Below, piece by piece: positions 38,753 through 46,851 of a DNA stretch of 64,000 nucleotides. Position numbers and translations under genes: made by a program. The stretch is taken from the NCBI GenBank assembly GCA_047600765.1, contig JASGKF010000002.1:186001-250000 (forward strand), read 5' to 3'. Each line of letters begins with the position of its first letter. The stretch's first letter is position 1. The notes under the pieces are model-generated. The model saw nothing but the letters and a program-made list of their open reading frames with translations. It ran no database searches and was not told the origin of the DNA. This DNA is from Viridibacterium sp047600765 (GTDB lineage: Bacteria; Pseudomonadota; Gammaproteobacteria; Burkholderiales; Rhodocyclaceae).

Positions 38753-41074
38753 ATGCGCGCTTGGTTGTTCTGCTTCCTGTTTTGCTTGTTGCCGTGGTCT
38801 GCTCAGGCGGCTGACGAAGCTCTGCCACGCTGGCAGGCCGACGAGGCCTTGCGCACGAGCATGGCGGCCTCGCTGGATGCACGCTGGGGGCGCTTCTTTG
38901 ATAAAGACCAGCTGCGGTTGCGCGTGCAGTCGATGGAGCTGGCGGACTATGTGCTCGATGCGGTGGCGATCGGGCACAGGCCGGAGCGCACGCTGCGCGT
39001 GCTGCAGGGCTTGGCGACGATGTTCGACCGCGATACGGCGAGCCGTACCTACGGCAACATGCACTGGTACTACGGCGACACGAAGCTGGTGGATCGCAAC
39101 GGCATAGAGTTTGCGATGCGGCGGTTGGTGATTGTGCCGCTGGTGTTTGGCGACAGGCTGGATGCGCAGCAGAAGGCGGTGCTGAACGAAGTGCTGGCGT
39201 TGGCGCGCACGGGGCTGACGCGGCATGCGGTGGCGATCAGCTATACGAACATCTTCCTGATGAAGAGCTGGAACCTGATTGCGCTGGGTGAGGCGATGGG
39301 GGATGAGGCCTTGGCGCAGCAGGGGCGAGCTATGTTGCGCGACTGGCTGCGGCATACGGCGAAGACGGGGATCAACGAGTTCCTGAGCCCGACGTATTTC
39401 GAGGTCGATCTGGATTGTCTGTCGCTGATTGCCAATCTGTCGCGTGACGCAGCGACGCGCAAGATGGCGCGCGACGGGCTGAACTATTTGTGGCATGACA
39501 TCGCGCTGCACTGGTTCGGCCCCGGTGAGCGGCTGGGCGGCGTGCATAGCCGCGACTACGACCGCTTGCTCAACAACGCGTCGGCCTTCCAGGCCAAGGT
39601 GGCGGAGGCGGGCTGGCTGACGCCGGCAGCGGGCAAGGCAGCGCGGCGTAGCGAAGACCAGTCGCCTTATCGTTACTACGCGACGCGGCAACCGCCCGAG
39701 GCGGCGCGGGCCTGGCTGGCGGGGCCGTGGCCGCGTTTCATTTCGCAGCGCTGGGGTGTGGAGCCGGAGAAGCGGCTGGCGCATTACATGGGGCAGCGCG
39801 TGGGCATCAGCTCGGCCGAGGCGGGTTACACGGCGGGACATGACACGGCGCCGCTGGCGATCAACCTGGGCGGTGGGGCGGACGTGCCCATCATCACCTT
39901 CCTGATGGATGGGCGGCGTGATTACTACGGCGTGAACAGGACGCTGGAGGCGGGCTCGGGCCACATGAAGGCGCTGCATCTGCGGCCCTTCATCACGAGC
40001 GTGCAGAACGGGCCGGATGTGTTGTTCGCGAGCGCGATCCGTAACGACCCGGCCAACAACGTGAGTCTCGAATCGGCCTTCACCTTGCCGGCGGATGCGG
40101 AGTACTGGCTCGACGATCAGCCGCTGCAGCTGTTCAGCGCGAGCAGTGCCTGGGTGCAGGACTTCGCGGCGAATGGCGAGAGCACGCAGATCGCGGTCAG
40201 CGAGCGCACGGGCAAGCCGGTGGTGACGCTGGTGGATGAGGACGACAAGCTGGGCGTGGGGCTGTCGCAGCGTTTTGCGGTGGAGGCGGGCAAGCGTTAC
40301 CGGCTGGCGGCTGCGCTGCAGGGCGGTGACATCTATCTGTATCTCAACTTCTACGACGCGGCACAGCGCCTGATCGGTGGCGAGAAGGTGTTGCGCGTGA
40401 CGGGCGGGCAGGGCGCGGCAGCGGAGCGCTCACATATGCAGGTGGCGCCGCCCGGTGCGGTGTTCTGCAAGGCCTGGCTGTATTCGACCTCGACCAACCG
40501 CACACGCATCGCTGTGACGGATCTGCGCTTCGAGGAGCTGGCGGACGACAGCAACGTGCGACGCGTGCTGGGAGGCTTCGACTTCCGCGAATTCCGCGCC
40601 GAGCAGCGGGCCGTGCCGCTGGGGGCGACACTGCATGTGCGCCGCGAGGGGGCGGTGGCGTCGTTGCGTGTGCTGGGGGCTTGGGATGCGAAAGCGAACC
40701 CGGTTGGTGCGGCACTGCACAATGATGGGTTGAGCTGGCGGGCGATGCGACTGGGCATCGTGCATGCGGTGGGGCGCGAAGAGGGAATCGGAGCGGTGGC
40801 GGCCTGGGCACATGTCGAAGAGGGGTTGGGGTCGGACGAGGCCTTTGCGGCCTACCGACGACGCATGGCGAGCCAGCGCGGTTCTGTCATCCGCGATGGC
40901 GAGGTGCTGGAGGCGCGCATGGAAGGCACGCCGGCATTGCGTTTGCGGGCAGATCTGGCGCGTGGGCAACGCCTTTTGCGCGAGGGCATGACGGTGGTGC
41001 CCGAGGGCGCGGTGCAGTGGGTCAATGGTGAAGATCTGGCTCGCCGTCTGTTGGGCGACTACCTTCAGGAGTAA
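38753..41074 (+). CDS. Large secreted protein, probable alpha-toroid polysaccharide-active enzyme
   Basis: 773 residues from ATG 38753, signal peptide MRAWLFCFLFCLLPWSAQAA. The first about 330 residues are helical and resemble the (alpha/alpha) toroid of polysaccharide lyases (YTNIFLMKSWNLIALGEAMG, NEFLSPTYFEVDLDCLSLIA, HWFGPGERLGGVHSRDYDRL). A beta-rich C-terminal half (about 380-770) follows. Conserved-looking Tyr, His and Arg residues in GGVHSRDYDRL could be catalytic. I cannot assign a lyase or hydrolase family from motifs alone. A longer frame begins upstream but lacks a signal peptide. The polysaccharide link is inference, helped by the pectate lyase elsewhere in the window. Confidence 0.6.
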   Translation: MRAWLFCFLFCLLPWSAQAADEALPRWQADEALRTSMAASLDARWGRFFDKDQLRLRVQSMELADYVLDAVAIGHRPERTLRVLQGLATMFDRDTASRTYGNMHWYYGDTKLVDRNGIEFAMRRLVIVPLVFGDRLDAQQKAVLNEVLALARTGLTRHAVAISYTNIFLMKSWNLIALGEAMGDEALAQQGRAMLRDWLRHTAKTGINEFLSPTYFEVDLDCLSLIANLSRDAATRKMARDGLNYLWHDIALHWFGPGERLGGVHSRDYDRLLNNASAFQAKVAEAGWLTPAAGKAARRSEDQSPYRYYATRQPPEAARAWLAGPWPRFISQRWGVEPEKRLAHYMGQRVGISSAEAGYTAGHDTAPLAINLGGGADVPIITFLMDGRRDYYGVNRTLEAGSGHMKALHLRPFITSVQNGPDVLFASAIRNDPANNVSLESAFTLPADAEYWLDDQPLQLFSASSAWVQDFAANGESTQIAVSERTGKPVVTLVDEDDKLGVGLSQRFAVEAGKRYRLAAALQGGDIYLYLNFYDAAQRLIGGEKVLRVTGGQGAAAERSHMQVAPPGAVFCKAWLYSTSTNRTRIAVTDLRFEELADDSNVRRVLGGFDFREFRAEQRAVPLGATLHVRREGAVASLRVLGAWDAKANPVGAALHNDGLSWRAMRLGIVHAVGREEGIGAVAAWAHVEEGLGSDEAFAAYRRRMASQRGSVIRDGEVLEARMEGTPALRLRADLARGQRLLREGMTVVPEGAVQWVNGEDLARRLLGDYLQE

Positions 41075-41181
41075 GACACTGGTCGGCTCGTGAAGCAGGC
41101 ACGCGTCTTGCGCCTCGACAATCGTTACAATGGCGTCCGCTTCAAGGGGTCCGGCGCCAGCCGGGGTTGCATGGTTCGGGG

Positions 41182-41766
41182 ATGGGCATGCTCAAGATTC
41201 TGGTCATCGATGAGGTTCAGGAACGCGCATTGGAAATATGCGAGGGCCTGACGCGCGCCGGTCACATGGTGGCCGCCGTGCTGCCCGACGCGTTCGGCCT
41301 CGTCGAGCGCATCCAGGAAGTGCATCCCGACGTGGTGCTGATCAACACCGATTCGCCGAGCCGCGACACGCTGGAACACATTGCAGCGATGAACGCGAGC
41401 TTCCCGCGCGCCGTGCTGATGTTCTCGGAAGACAGTGGCGACGATGCCATCCGCCAGGCGATGCGTGCCGGCGTGTCTTCCTATGTGGTCGATGGTCTCG
41501 ATCCGGAGAAGCTGACTTCGCTGTTGCGCGTGGCGACGGCGCACTTCGATGAATTCATGGCCCTGCGCAAGGAACGCGACGAGGCGCAGCGCAAGCTGTC
41601 CGAGCGCGTGATCGTGGATCGCGCCAAGGGCGTGCTGATGAAGGCACGCGGCATGGGCGAAGACGAGGCCTACCACGCGCTGCGCAAGCTGGCGATGGAA
41701 CGTGGCCGGAAGCTCGTCGAAGTCGCCGAAGAAGTGCTGGCCAGCGCCAAGCTGCTGCTGGGCTGA
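41182..41766 (+). CDS. nasT: NasT-like ANTAR-domain response regulator (transcription antiterminator)
   Basis: 194 residues from ATG 41182; ATG 41188 (MLKILVIDEVQERAL) is equally possible. A receiver-like domain comes first (about 1-120; VLINTDSPSRDTLEHIAAMN is the NasT signature), then a coiled-coil helix and the ANTAR RNA-binding domain (LSERVIVDRAKGVLMKARGM, then GEDEAYHALRKLAMERG). NasT binds paired-hexaloop RNA and prevents termination ahead of nitrate-assimilation genes. Its expected target lies at 42128-42208. The residue at the usual phospho-acceptor place is Asn55, so it may not be phosphorylated. The usual partner NasS is not next to it. A -10-like TACAAT lies at 41126. Confidence 0.9.
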   Translation: MGMLKILVIDEVQERALEICEGLTRAGHMVAAVLPDAFGLVERIQEVHPDVVLINTDSPSRDTLEHIAAMNASFPRAVLMFSEDSGDDAIRQAMRAGVSSYVVDGLDPEKLTSLLRVATAHFDEFMALRKERDEAQRKLSERVIVDRAKGVLMKARGMGEDEAYHALRKLAMERGRKLVEVAEEVLASAKLLLG

Positions 41767-41999
41767 GTATTCCCCGGGCCAGCGTTCGCTGTCCGGTTCC
41801 CTGTCTTCACTCTCCCGCACTCGCTGCAGGCGAGCGCCTTTCTCCTGCTAACACCCTGACCGTTACCGAGCTCGCATGGCGCTGCCTAACGACTTTCCGC
41901 GCCAGCCTGAGTGATGTCCGGCGGGGCTGATTGCCGTCTTCAGCGCAGTGCATGGGTGTGAAAAATTGCGCACGGTCTAGCCTGTCGAACGGTGCGCAC
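41767..41999. other. Upstream part of the nasT-nrtA intergenic region
   Basis: No gene was found. It contains partial NtrC-like half sites (TGCATGGGTGTG near 41949, GGTGCGCACTGCACC from 41991) leading into the full site at 42000-42016. Confidence 0.4.
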
Positions 42000-42016
42000 T
42001 GCACCGCATGGGTGCG
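42000..42016 (+). promoter_or_regulatory. NtrC-type enhancer site
   Basis: TGCACC-GCATG-GGTGCG matches the NtrC consensus TGCACC-N5-GGTGCA with one mismatch. It is centred about 113 bp upstream of the predicted nrtA transcription start, a normal enhancer distance. An overlapping reversed half-site pair (GGTGC-N5-GCACC, 41991-42005) may add affinity. Confidence 0.65.
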
Positions 42017-42094
42017 TCCCGGTGCAGGCCCTGGCCGGGGGGGTTATCTGTTTGCGCATATGCAAGTCATTGAAATTACGTTATTTGCACGGGC

Positions 42095-42110
42095 TGGCAC
42101 GCTGCCTGCT
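42095..42110 (+). promoter_or_regulatory. Sigma-54 promoter of nrtABD
   Basis: TGGCAC-GCTGC-CTGCT has the invariant GG (42096-42097) and GC (42108-42109) with exactly 10 bp between them. It differs from TGGCAC-N5-TTGCW at one position. The predicted start is about 42121. With the NtrC-type site upstream it implies activation under nitrogen limitation. Confidence 0.75.
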
Positions 42111-42127
42111 AAGTAGAGTCTGAGTGC

Positions 42128-42163
42128 GAGCCAATGGCGGCTCCACGCGGACAAGGGCGTCCG
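42128..42163 (+). ncRNA. ANTAR-target leader RNA: two stem-hexaloops (P1, P2)
   Basis: P1 is GAGCC-AATGGC-GGCTC (42128-42143). P2 is CGGAC-AAGGGC-GTCCG (42148-42163). Each is a 5-bp stem with a six-base loop having A at position 1 and G at position 4, the known recognition rule for ANTAR proteins such as NasR, NasT and AmiR. A 4-nt linker separates them. P2 shares its last base with the terminator that follows. NasT encoded upstream is the probable ligand. Confidence 0.8.
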
Positions 42164-42208
42164 ACATGGAAGACCGTCAATGGGTCTGTCATGTCGTGGC
42201 GCCTTTTT
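42163..42208 (+). terminator. Leader terminator ahead of nrtA (target of antitermination)
   Basis: GACATG, a 2-base mismatch, AGACC, a 7-nt loop, GGTCT, a 2-base mismatch and CATGTC form an 11-bp interrupted stem (42163-42195), with TTTTT at 42204-42208. Eight bases lie between stem and T run, so it may be leaky. Its position directly after the two hexaloops is that of NasR/NasT-controlled attenuators. Confidence 0.65.
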
Positions 42209-42250
42209 CCGTTTTGCACGTGCAAACCCGGTACTTCAATGGAGATGAAC

Positions 42251-43504
42251 ATGACGGAGAAATTTGATGATCAAGCAAGTCGGCGCGGTTTTCTCAAGCG
42301 GGGTGCGGCAATGACCGGCGCCATCGCTGCGGCAAGCACATTGCCGTCAGCTGGTGCGTGGGCTGCTGGCTCGGATGCTCCGGAGCTGACGGAAGTGAAC
42401 ATCGGTTTCATTCCGCTGACGGATTGTTCATCGGTGGTGATGGCGGCGGTGAAGGGCTTCGACAAGAAGTACGGCATCAAGATCAACCCCACCAAGGAAG
42501 CTTCCTGGGCTGCCGTGCGCGACAAGCTCGTCAATGGCGAGCTGCACGCAGCGCACGTGCTGTACGGCCTCATCTACGGTGTGCACCTCGGCATCGGCGG
42601 CCCGAAGAAGGACATGGCCAACCTGATGACCATCAACAACAACGGTCAGGCCATCACCCTGTCGAACGCGCTGAAGGACAAGGGCGCGATCAATGGCGAA
42701 ACCCTGGCCAAGGTGGTCGCCAAGAAAGAGAAGGAATACACCTTCGCACAGACCTTCCCGACCGGCACCCACGCCATGTGGCTGTACTACTGGCTGGCGG
42801 CCAACGGCATCGACCCGATGAAGGATGTGAAGACCATCGTCGTGCCTCCGCCGCAAATGGTGGCCAACATGCGCGTCGGCAACATGGACGGTTTCTGCGT
42901 GGGCGAGCCTTGGGGCATGCGCGCCATTGCCGACAAGATCGGCTTTACCGGCGTGACGACGCAGGACATCTGGCAGGACCACCCCGAGAAGATTCTCGGC
43001 ACCACGGCTGAATTCGTGAAGAAGTATCCGAAGACGGCTCGCGCCATGATCTGCGCGATCCTCGAAGCCTCGATGTGGATCGATGCCAGCGCCAAGAATC
43101 GCAGCGAAACGGCTGACGTGGTGGCGCAGAAGTCCTACGTCAATACCGATTCCGACGTCATCCGCGGCCGCATGGTCGGTCAGTATGAAGACGGTCTGGG
43201 CAAGAGCTGGTCCGAGAAGAACTACATGAAGTTCTACAACGACGGTGCGGTCAACTTCCCCTACCTGTCGGATGGCATGTGGTTCCTGACCCAGCACAAG
43301 CGCTGGGGCCTGCTGAAGGAAGACGTCGATTACCTCGCCATCGCCAAGCAGATCAACCAGACGGCGCTCTACAAGGAAGCTGCCGCCATCGTGAAGGCTC
43401 CGATTCCGAAGTCCGACCTGCGTACGTCGAAGCTTATCGACGGCGTGGTGTGGGACGGCAAGGACCCGAAGAAGTACGCCGCCAGCTTCAAGATCAAGGC
43501 CTGA
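42251..43504 (+). CDS. nrtA: Nitrate ABC transporter substrate-binding protein
   Basis: 417 residues from ATG 42251 with GGAG 6 bp upstream; in-frame ATGs at 42245 and 42239 are possible. The leader is a Tat signal (SRRGFLKRGAAMTGAIAAAS). The mature part is of the NrtA/CmpA family: VNIGFIPLTDCSSVVMAAVK, GFDKKYGIKINPTKEASWAA, RVGNMDGFCVGEPWG and QDIWQDHPEKILGTTAEFV. The export signal argues for a transport role rather than the cytosolic sensor NasS. First gene of nrtABD, controlled by the sigma-54 promoter and the ANTAR leader. Confidence 0.92.
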   Translation: MTEKFDDQASRRGFLKRGAAMTGAIAAASTLPSAGAWAAGSDAPELTEVNIGFIPLTDCSSVVMAAVKGFDKKYGIKINPTKEASWAAVRDKLVNGELHAAHVLYGLIYGVHLGIGGPKKDMANLMTINNNGQAITLSNALKDKGAINGETLAKVVAKKEKEYTFAQTFPTGTHAMWLYYWLAANGIDPMKDVKTIVVPPPQMVANMRVGNMDGFCVGEPWGMRAIADKIGFTGVTTQDIWQDHPEKILGTTAEFVKKYPKTARAMICAILEASMWIDASAKNRSETADVVAQKSYVNTDSDVIRGRMVGQYEDGLGKSWSEKNYMKFYNDGAVNFPYLSDGMWFLTQHKRWGLLKEDVDYLAIAKQINQTALYKEAAAIVKAPIPKSDLRTSKLIDGVVWDGKDPKKYAASFKIKA

Positions 43505-43573
43505 TGGCGATGATGCCGGTGCGCCACAAGCGCACCGGTGTCTGTTCCCCGACCTCCCACAGGAGTAACCAGA

Positions 43574-44494
43574 ATGAGTAGCGCCACGATGAGCATCTCG
43601 CAAACCCCGACCTTTTCCTCGACCGCGCCCGCCAACACGGCTGCGCCCGTGCAGGCTGCTGCCGCACCGGTCGCCCCCGCCGCGCCTGCGGCTCCTGCCA
43701 AGCGCAGCGAGCTGCGTGGGCGTATCAAGAACTTCGCCCGCATCGTGCTGCCGCCCCTCATCGGGCTGGCGCTGCTGATCGCCATCTGGGAAATCGTTGC
43801 GATCAAGACGCAAGGCATTCCCACGCCGCTGAAGACCTGGGGTGCAGCCGTCACGCTGTTCTCCGATCCGTTCTATAGCAATGGCCCGAACGATCAGGGC
43901 ATCGGCTGGAACATCCTGTCCTCGCTCAAGCGCGTCGGCATCGGTTTCGGCTTCGCCGCACTGGTGGGCATCCCGGTCGGCTTCATGCTGGGCCGTTTCA
44001 AGTTCATGGGCAGCATGCTCGATCCAATCATCTCGCTGCTGCGCCCGGTGTCGCCGCTGGCTTGGCTGCCTATCGGCCTGCTGGTGTTCAAGAAGGCCGA
44101 CCCGGCTGCGACCTGGACGATCTTCATCTGCTCGATCTGGCCGATGATCCTCAACACCGCACAGGGTGTGCAGCGCATCCCCAGCGACTACATGAACGTG
44201 GCCCGCGTGCTGAACCTGTCGGAATTCAAGATCCTCACCAAGATCCTGTTCCCTGCCGTGCTGCCCTACATGCTGACGGGTATCCGCCTGTCCATCGGCA
44301 CGGCCTGGCTGGTGATCGTGGCCGCCGAGATGCTGACCGGTGGTGTGGGTATCGGCTTCTGGGTGTGGGACGAGTGGAACAACCTGAAGGTGGAACACAT
44401 CGTCATTGCGATCTTCGTGATCGGTATTGTTGGCCTGCTGCTGGAACTGACCCTGCTGCAGATCGCCAAGCGCTTCTCCTACGCAAGCAACTGA
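43574..44494 (+). CDS. nrtB: Nitrate ABC transporter permease
   Basis: 306 residues from ATG 43574 (AGGAG upstream). An Ala/Pro-rich cytoplasmic N-terminus (about 1-45) is followed by six transmembrane helices of the BPD_transp_1 type. The loop that contacts the ATPase is EAA-like around FKILTKILFPAVLPYMLTGI. WDEWNNLKVEHIVIAIFVIG near the end is typical of NrtB. It moves nitrate (or nitrite/cyanate) across the inner membrane with NrtA and NrtD. Confidence 0.93.
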   Translation: MSSATMSISQTPTFSSTAPANTAAPVQAAAAPVAPAAPAAPAKRSELRGRIKNFARIVLPPLIGLALLIAIWEIVAIKTQGIPTPLKTWGAAVTLFSDPFYSNGPNDQGIGWNILSSLKRVGIGFGFAALVGIPVGFMLGRFKFMGSMLDPIISLLRPVSPLAWLPIGLLVFKKADPAATWTIFICSIWPMILNTAQGVQRIPSDYMNVARVLNLSEFKILTKILFPAVLPYMLTGIRLSIGTAWLVIVAAEMLTGGVGIGFWVWDEWNNLKVEHIVIAIFVIGIVGLLLELTLLQIAKRFSYASN

Positions 44495-44504
44495 GGGCTG
44501 AATC

Positions 44505-45296
44505 ATGAAACCACTGGTACAAGTTCAAGACGTCGGCATGCGCTTCGAGACCAAGAACGGCACCTTCGTAGCCCTGCGCGACATCAACCTCAACATCAGC
44601 GAAGGCGAAGTGATCACGCTGATCGGCCACTCGGGCTGTGGCAAGTCGACCCTGCTGAACCTGATCGCCGGCCTCACCCTGCCCAGCTCGGGCGGCCTGA
44701 TCTGCGCCGGTCGCGAGATCGCCGGCCCTGGCCCCGAGCGTGGCGTGGTGTTCCAGAACCACTCCCTGCTGCCCTGGCTGAGCTGCTTCGAGAACGTCAT
44801 GCTGGGCGTGGAGCGCGTGTTCGGCACCAAGGAAGGCAAGGCCAAGCTCAAGGAGCGCACCCGCGCCGCGCTGGAGATGGTCCACATGGATCACGCCATG
44901 CACAAGATGCCGCACGAGATCTCGGGCGGCATGAAGCAGCGCGTCGGTATCGCCCGCGCCTTCGCCATCGAACCGCAGATCCTGCTGATGGACGAGCCCT
45001 TCGGCGCACTCGACGCGCTGACCCGCGCCAGCCTGCAGGACGAGCTGATCGGCGTGATGCAGAAGACCGGCGCAACCGTGGTGATGGTGACGCACGACGT
45101 GGATGAAGCCGTGCTGCTGTCCGACCGCGTGGTCATGATGACCAATGGCCCGGCGGCCACCATCGGCGAAATCCTCGAAGTGAAGCTGGAGAAGCCGCGC
45201 AGCCGCCTGGAGCTGGCTCACGACCCGCGCTTCGCCGACTACCGTGCGGCGATCCTCGAGTTCCTGTATCAAAAGCAGATGAAGCACGCCGCCTGA
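44505..45296 (+). CDS. nrtD: Nitrate ABC transporter ATP-binding protein
   Basis: 263 residues, 10 bp after nrtB. Walker A is GHSGCGKST, the signature ISGGMKQRVGIARA, Walker B ILLMDEPFGALD, and the H loop VTHDVDEAV. The length equals NrtD; the extra NrtA-like domain of cyanobacterial NrtC is absent. No nitrate or nitrite reductase gene follows, because transcription ends at the strong terminator behind it. Confidence 0.93.
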   Translation: MKPLVQVQDVGMRFETKNGTFVALRDINLNISEGEVITLIGHSGCGKSTLLNLIAGLTLPSSGGLICAGREIAGPGPERGVVFQNHSLLPWLSCFENVMLGVERVFGTKEGKAKLKERTRAALEMVHMDHAMHKMPHEISGGMKQRVGIARAFAIEPQILLMDEPFGALDALTRASLQDELIGVMQKTGATVVMVTHDVDEAVLLSDRVVMMTNGPAATIGEILEVKLEKPRSRLELAHDPRFADYRAAILEFLYQKQMKHAA

Positions 45297-45310
45297 GCGG
45301 GCGAGGTGCC

Positions 45311-45344
45311 AACAAAAAGCCGACCTGCGGGTCGGCTTTTTGTT
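45311..45344 (+). terminator. Bidirectional intrinsic terminator
   Basis: AACAAAAAGCCGACC-TGCG-GGTCGGCTTTTTGTT is a perfect 15-bp stem with a 4-nt loop, T-rich at the 3' side on both strands. It ends nrtABD from the left and the SDR-dsbA unit from the right. Confidence 0.92.
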
Positions 45345-45371
45345 GTGCGTTCTTTGGAGCGTGAGGTGCGA

Positions 45372-46157
45372 TCAGCCGATGAGGTTGCGTGGCTTGCGAC
45401 CCGCCTTGGAGAACAGGTAGTCGAAGACCACGTTGGGCAGCACGTTGAGCACGCGGGCGACGATGCCCATCTGCCAGGGAATCGTGGCCTGCGAGCAGTT
45501 GGCGGCGATAGCACGCGCAAAGCGCTTCGCGGCTTCTTCTGCCGGCAGGATGAAGGGCATGGGGTAGCTATTGACGTCGGTCATCGGCGTGCGGATGTAG
45601 CCGGGACGGATGTCGATAACGGAGACGCCACTGCCGCGCATCTCGACACGCAGGCTTTCGAGGTAACGGCTGACGGCGGCCTTGGAGGCGCTGTAGGCCC
45701 CGGCACCGGGCAGTCCGCGCACACCGGCGACGGACGAGATGCCGACCAGGCGGCCATGGCCGCGTGCGCGCATGGCACCGGCGAAAGGCTGGAAGGTGGC
45801 GACGACGCCCAGCACATTGGTGCGCAACACGGCTTCGAAGGGGCTGTAGTCCTGCACCTCTTCGGTCAGCGTGCCGACCGAGATGCCGGCATTGGCGATC
45901 ACGATGTCGGGCAGGCCGAAGCGTTCGAGGTATTGCTTGGCCGCAGCAGCGACGCTGCTGCTGTCGGCAACGTCGGCAGAGAGTGCGATGTGTTGCGCCT
46001 GGCCGCCAGGCAGGCTGTCGATCAGGGCGGTCAGCTTGTCGGCGCGGCGCGCCACGAGGCCGAGCTGTGCGCCTTGCCCGGCGTAGTGACGGGCAAGGGC
46101 TTCACCGATACCGCTCGATGCGCCGGTCAGGAAGACGCGCAGCGGCGGCTGGCTCAC
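45372..46157 (-). CDS. Short-chain dehydrogenase/reductase
   Basis: 261 residues. The NADP-binding motif is FLTGASSGIGEAL near the N-terminus, NAGISVGT follows, and the catalytic Ser and Tyr-x-x-x-Lys are in VGISSVAG and GAYSASKAAV. DIRPGYIRTPMT is typical of the classical family. The substrate is unknown. It begins inside the last bases of dsbA (4-bp overlap), a pairing seen in other betaproteobacteria. Confidence 0.9.
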   Translation of the reverse strand: MSQPPLRVFLTGASSGIGEALARHYAGQGAQLGLVARRADKLTALIDSLPGGQAQHIALSADVADSSSVAAAAKQYLERFGLPDIVIANAGISVGTLTEEVQDYSPFEAVLRTNVLGVVATFQPFAGAMRARGHGRLVGISSVAGVRGLPGAGAYSASKAAVSRYLESLRVEMRGSGVSVIDIRPGYIRTPMTDVNSYPMPFILPAEEAAKRFARAIAANCSQATIPWQMGIVARVLNVLPNVVFDYLFSKAGRKPRNLIG

Positions 46158-46807
46158 TTCTTGGACTTGCTGGTACGCACCATGTTGATCAGTTCGGTGG
46201 TGGTAGCCAGGTTCTTGGTGTGGGTCTGATCTTCAGGCAGCTTCTCGTCCTTGTTGCGGACGAAGTACTGACCATCGACGTACAGCGCGGGCACGCTCTG
46301 GATCTTGTACTTCTCGGCCATCTGCGTGGCACGACGCATCTGTGCGTCGATGCCGAAGGAGCGCCAGGTGTCGTTGAACTTCTTGACGTCGACGCCTTGC
46401 TTGGTGAGCCATTCGTTGCGCTTGGCTTCGTCATCCATGCGCACGTAGTTCTTGTGGATGGCGTCGAACACGGCGCCACTCAGCTTGTCGCTGAGGCCCA
46501 TGGCGTCCAGCGTGTAGTGCATGCGGGCGAGGGGCTGCCATTCCTTGCGGAAGATGACGGGGACGCGCACCAGCACGACGTCCTTGGCTTGTTCGGCACG
46601 CCACTTCTCGAGCTTGGGCTCGAGGTTGGCACAGTGCGGGCAGCCGAAGGAGAAGAACTCGACGACTTCGATCTGGCCGTTGGTGCCGCCGGGTTGGGCG
46701 GGCGACAGCAGTTCGTAATCCTTGCCAACGGTGGCGGCCTGGCTGAGGCCGGCGAGGCCCAGCAGCGTTGCGGCGAAGGCGGCCTTCATGAGGGTGCGGC
46801 GGAACAT
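46154..46807 (-). CDS. dsbA: Thiol:disulfide interchange protein DsbA
   Basis: 217 residues, signal peptide FRRTLMKAAFAATLLGLAGL. The thioredoxin fold has the redox motif CPHC in EFFSFGCPHCANLEPKLEKW and the cis-Pro in IQSVPALYVDGQYFV. It introduces disulfides into exported proteins. It lies between the SPOR-domain gene and the SDR gene on the same strand. Confidence 0.95.
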   Translation of the reverse strand: MFRRTLMKAAFAATLLGLAGLSQAATVGKDYELLSPAQPGGTNGQIEVVEFFSFGCPHCANLEPKLEKWRAEQAKDVVLVRVPVIFRKEWQPLARMHYTLDAMGLSDKLSGAVFDAIHKNYVRMDDEAKRNEWLTKQGVDVKKFNDTWRSFGIDAQMRRATQMAEKYKIQSVPALYVDGQYFVRNKDEKLPEDQTHTKNLATTTELINMVRTSKSKK

Positions 46808-46851
46808 GGTTTCTCCTTGGATATTGTCAGCAACTACGTAGCAGCAACGAT

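Noticed and set aside
38252..39979. A 575-residue minus-strand frame covering the start of the large secreted protein gene.
   Set aside because: Only its last 98 codons, from ATG 38548, look like a gene (signal peptide); the rest is the shadow of the plus-strand gene.
42251..43504. The NrtA-like protein as the cytosolic sensor NasS.
   Set aside because: It carries a twin-arginine export signal and lies in an operon with permease and ATPase genes.
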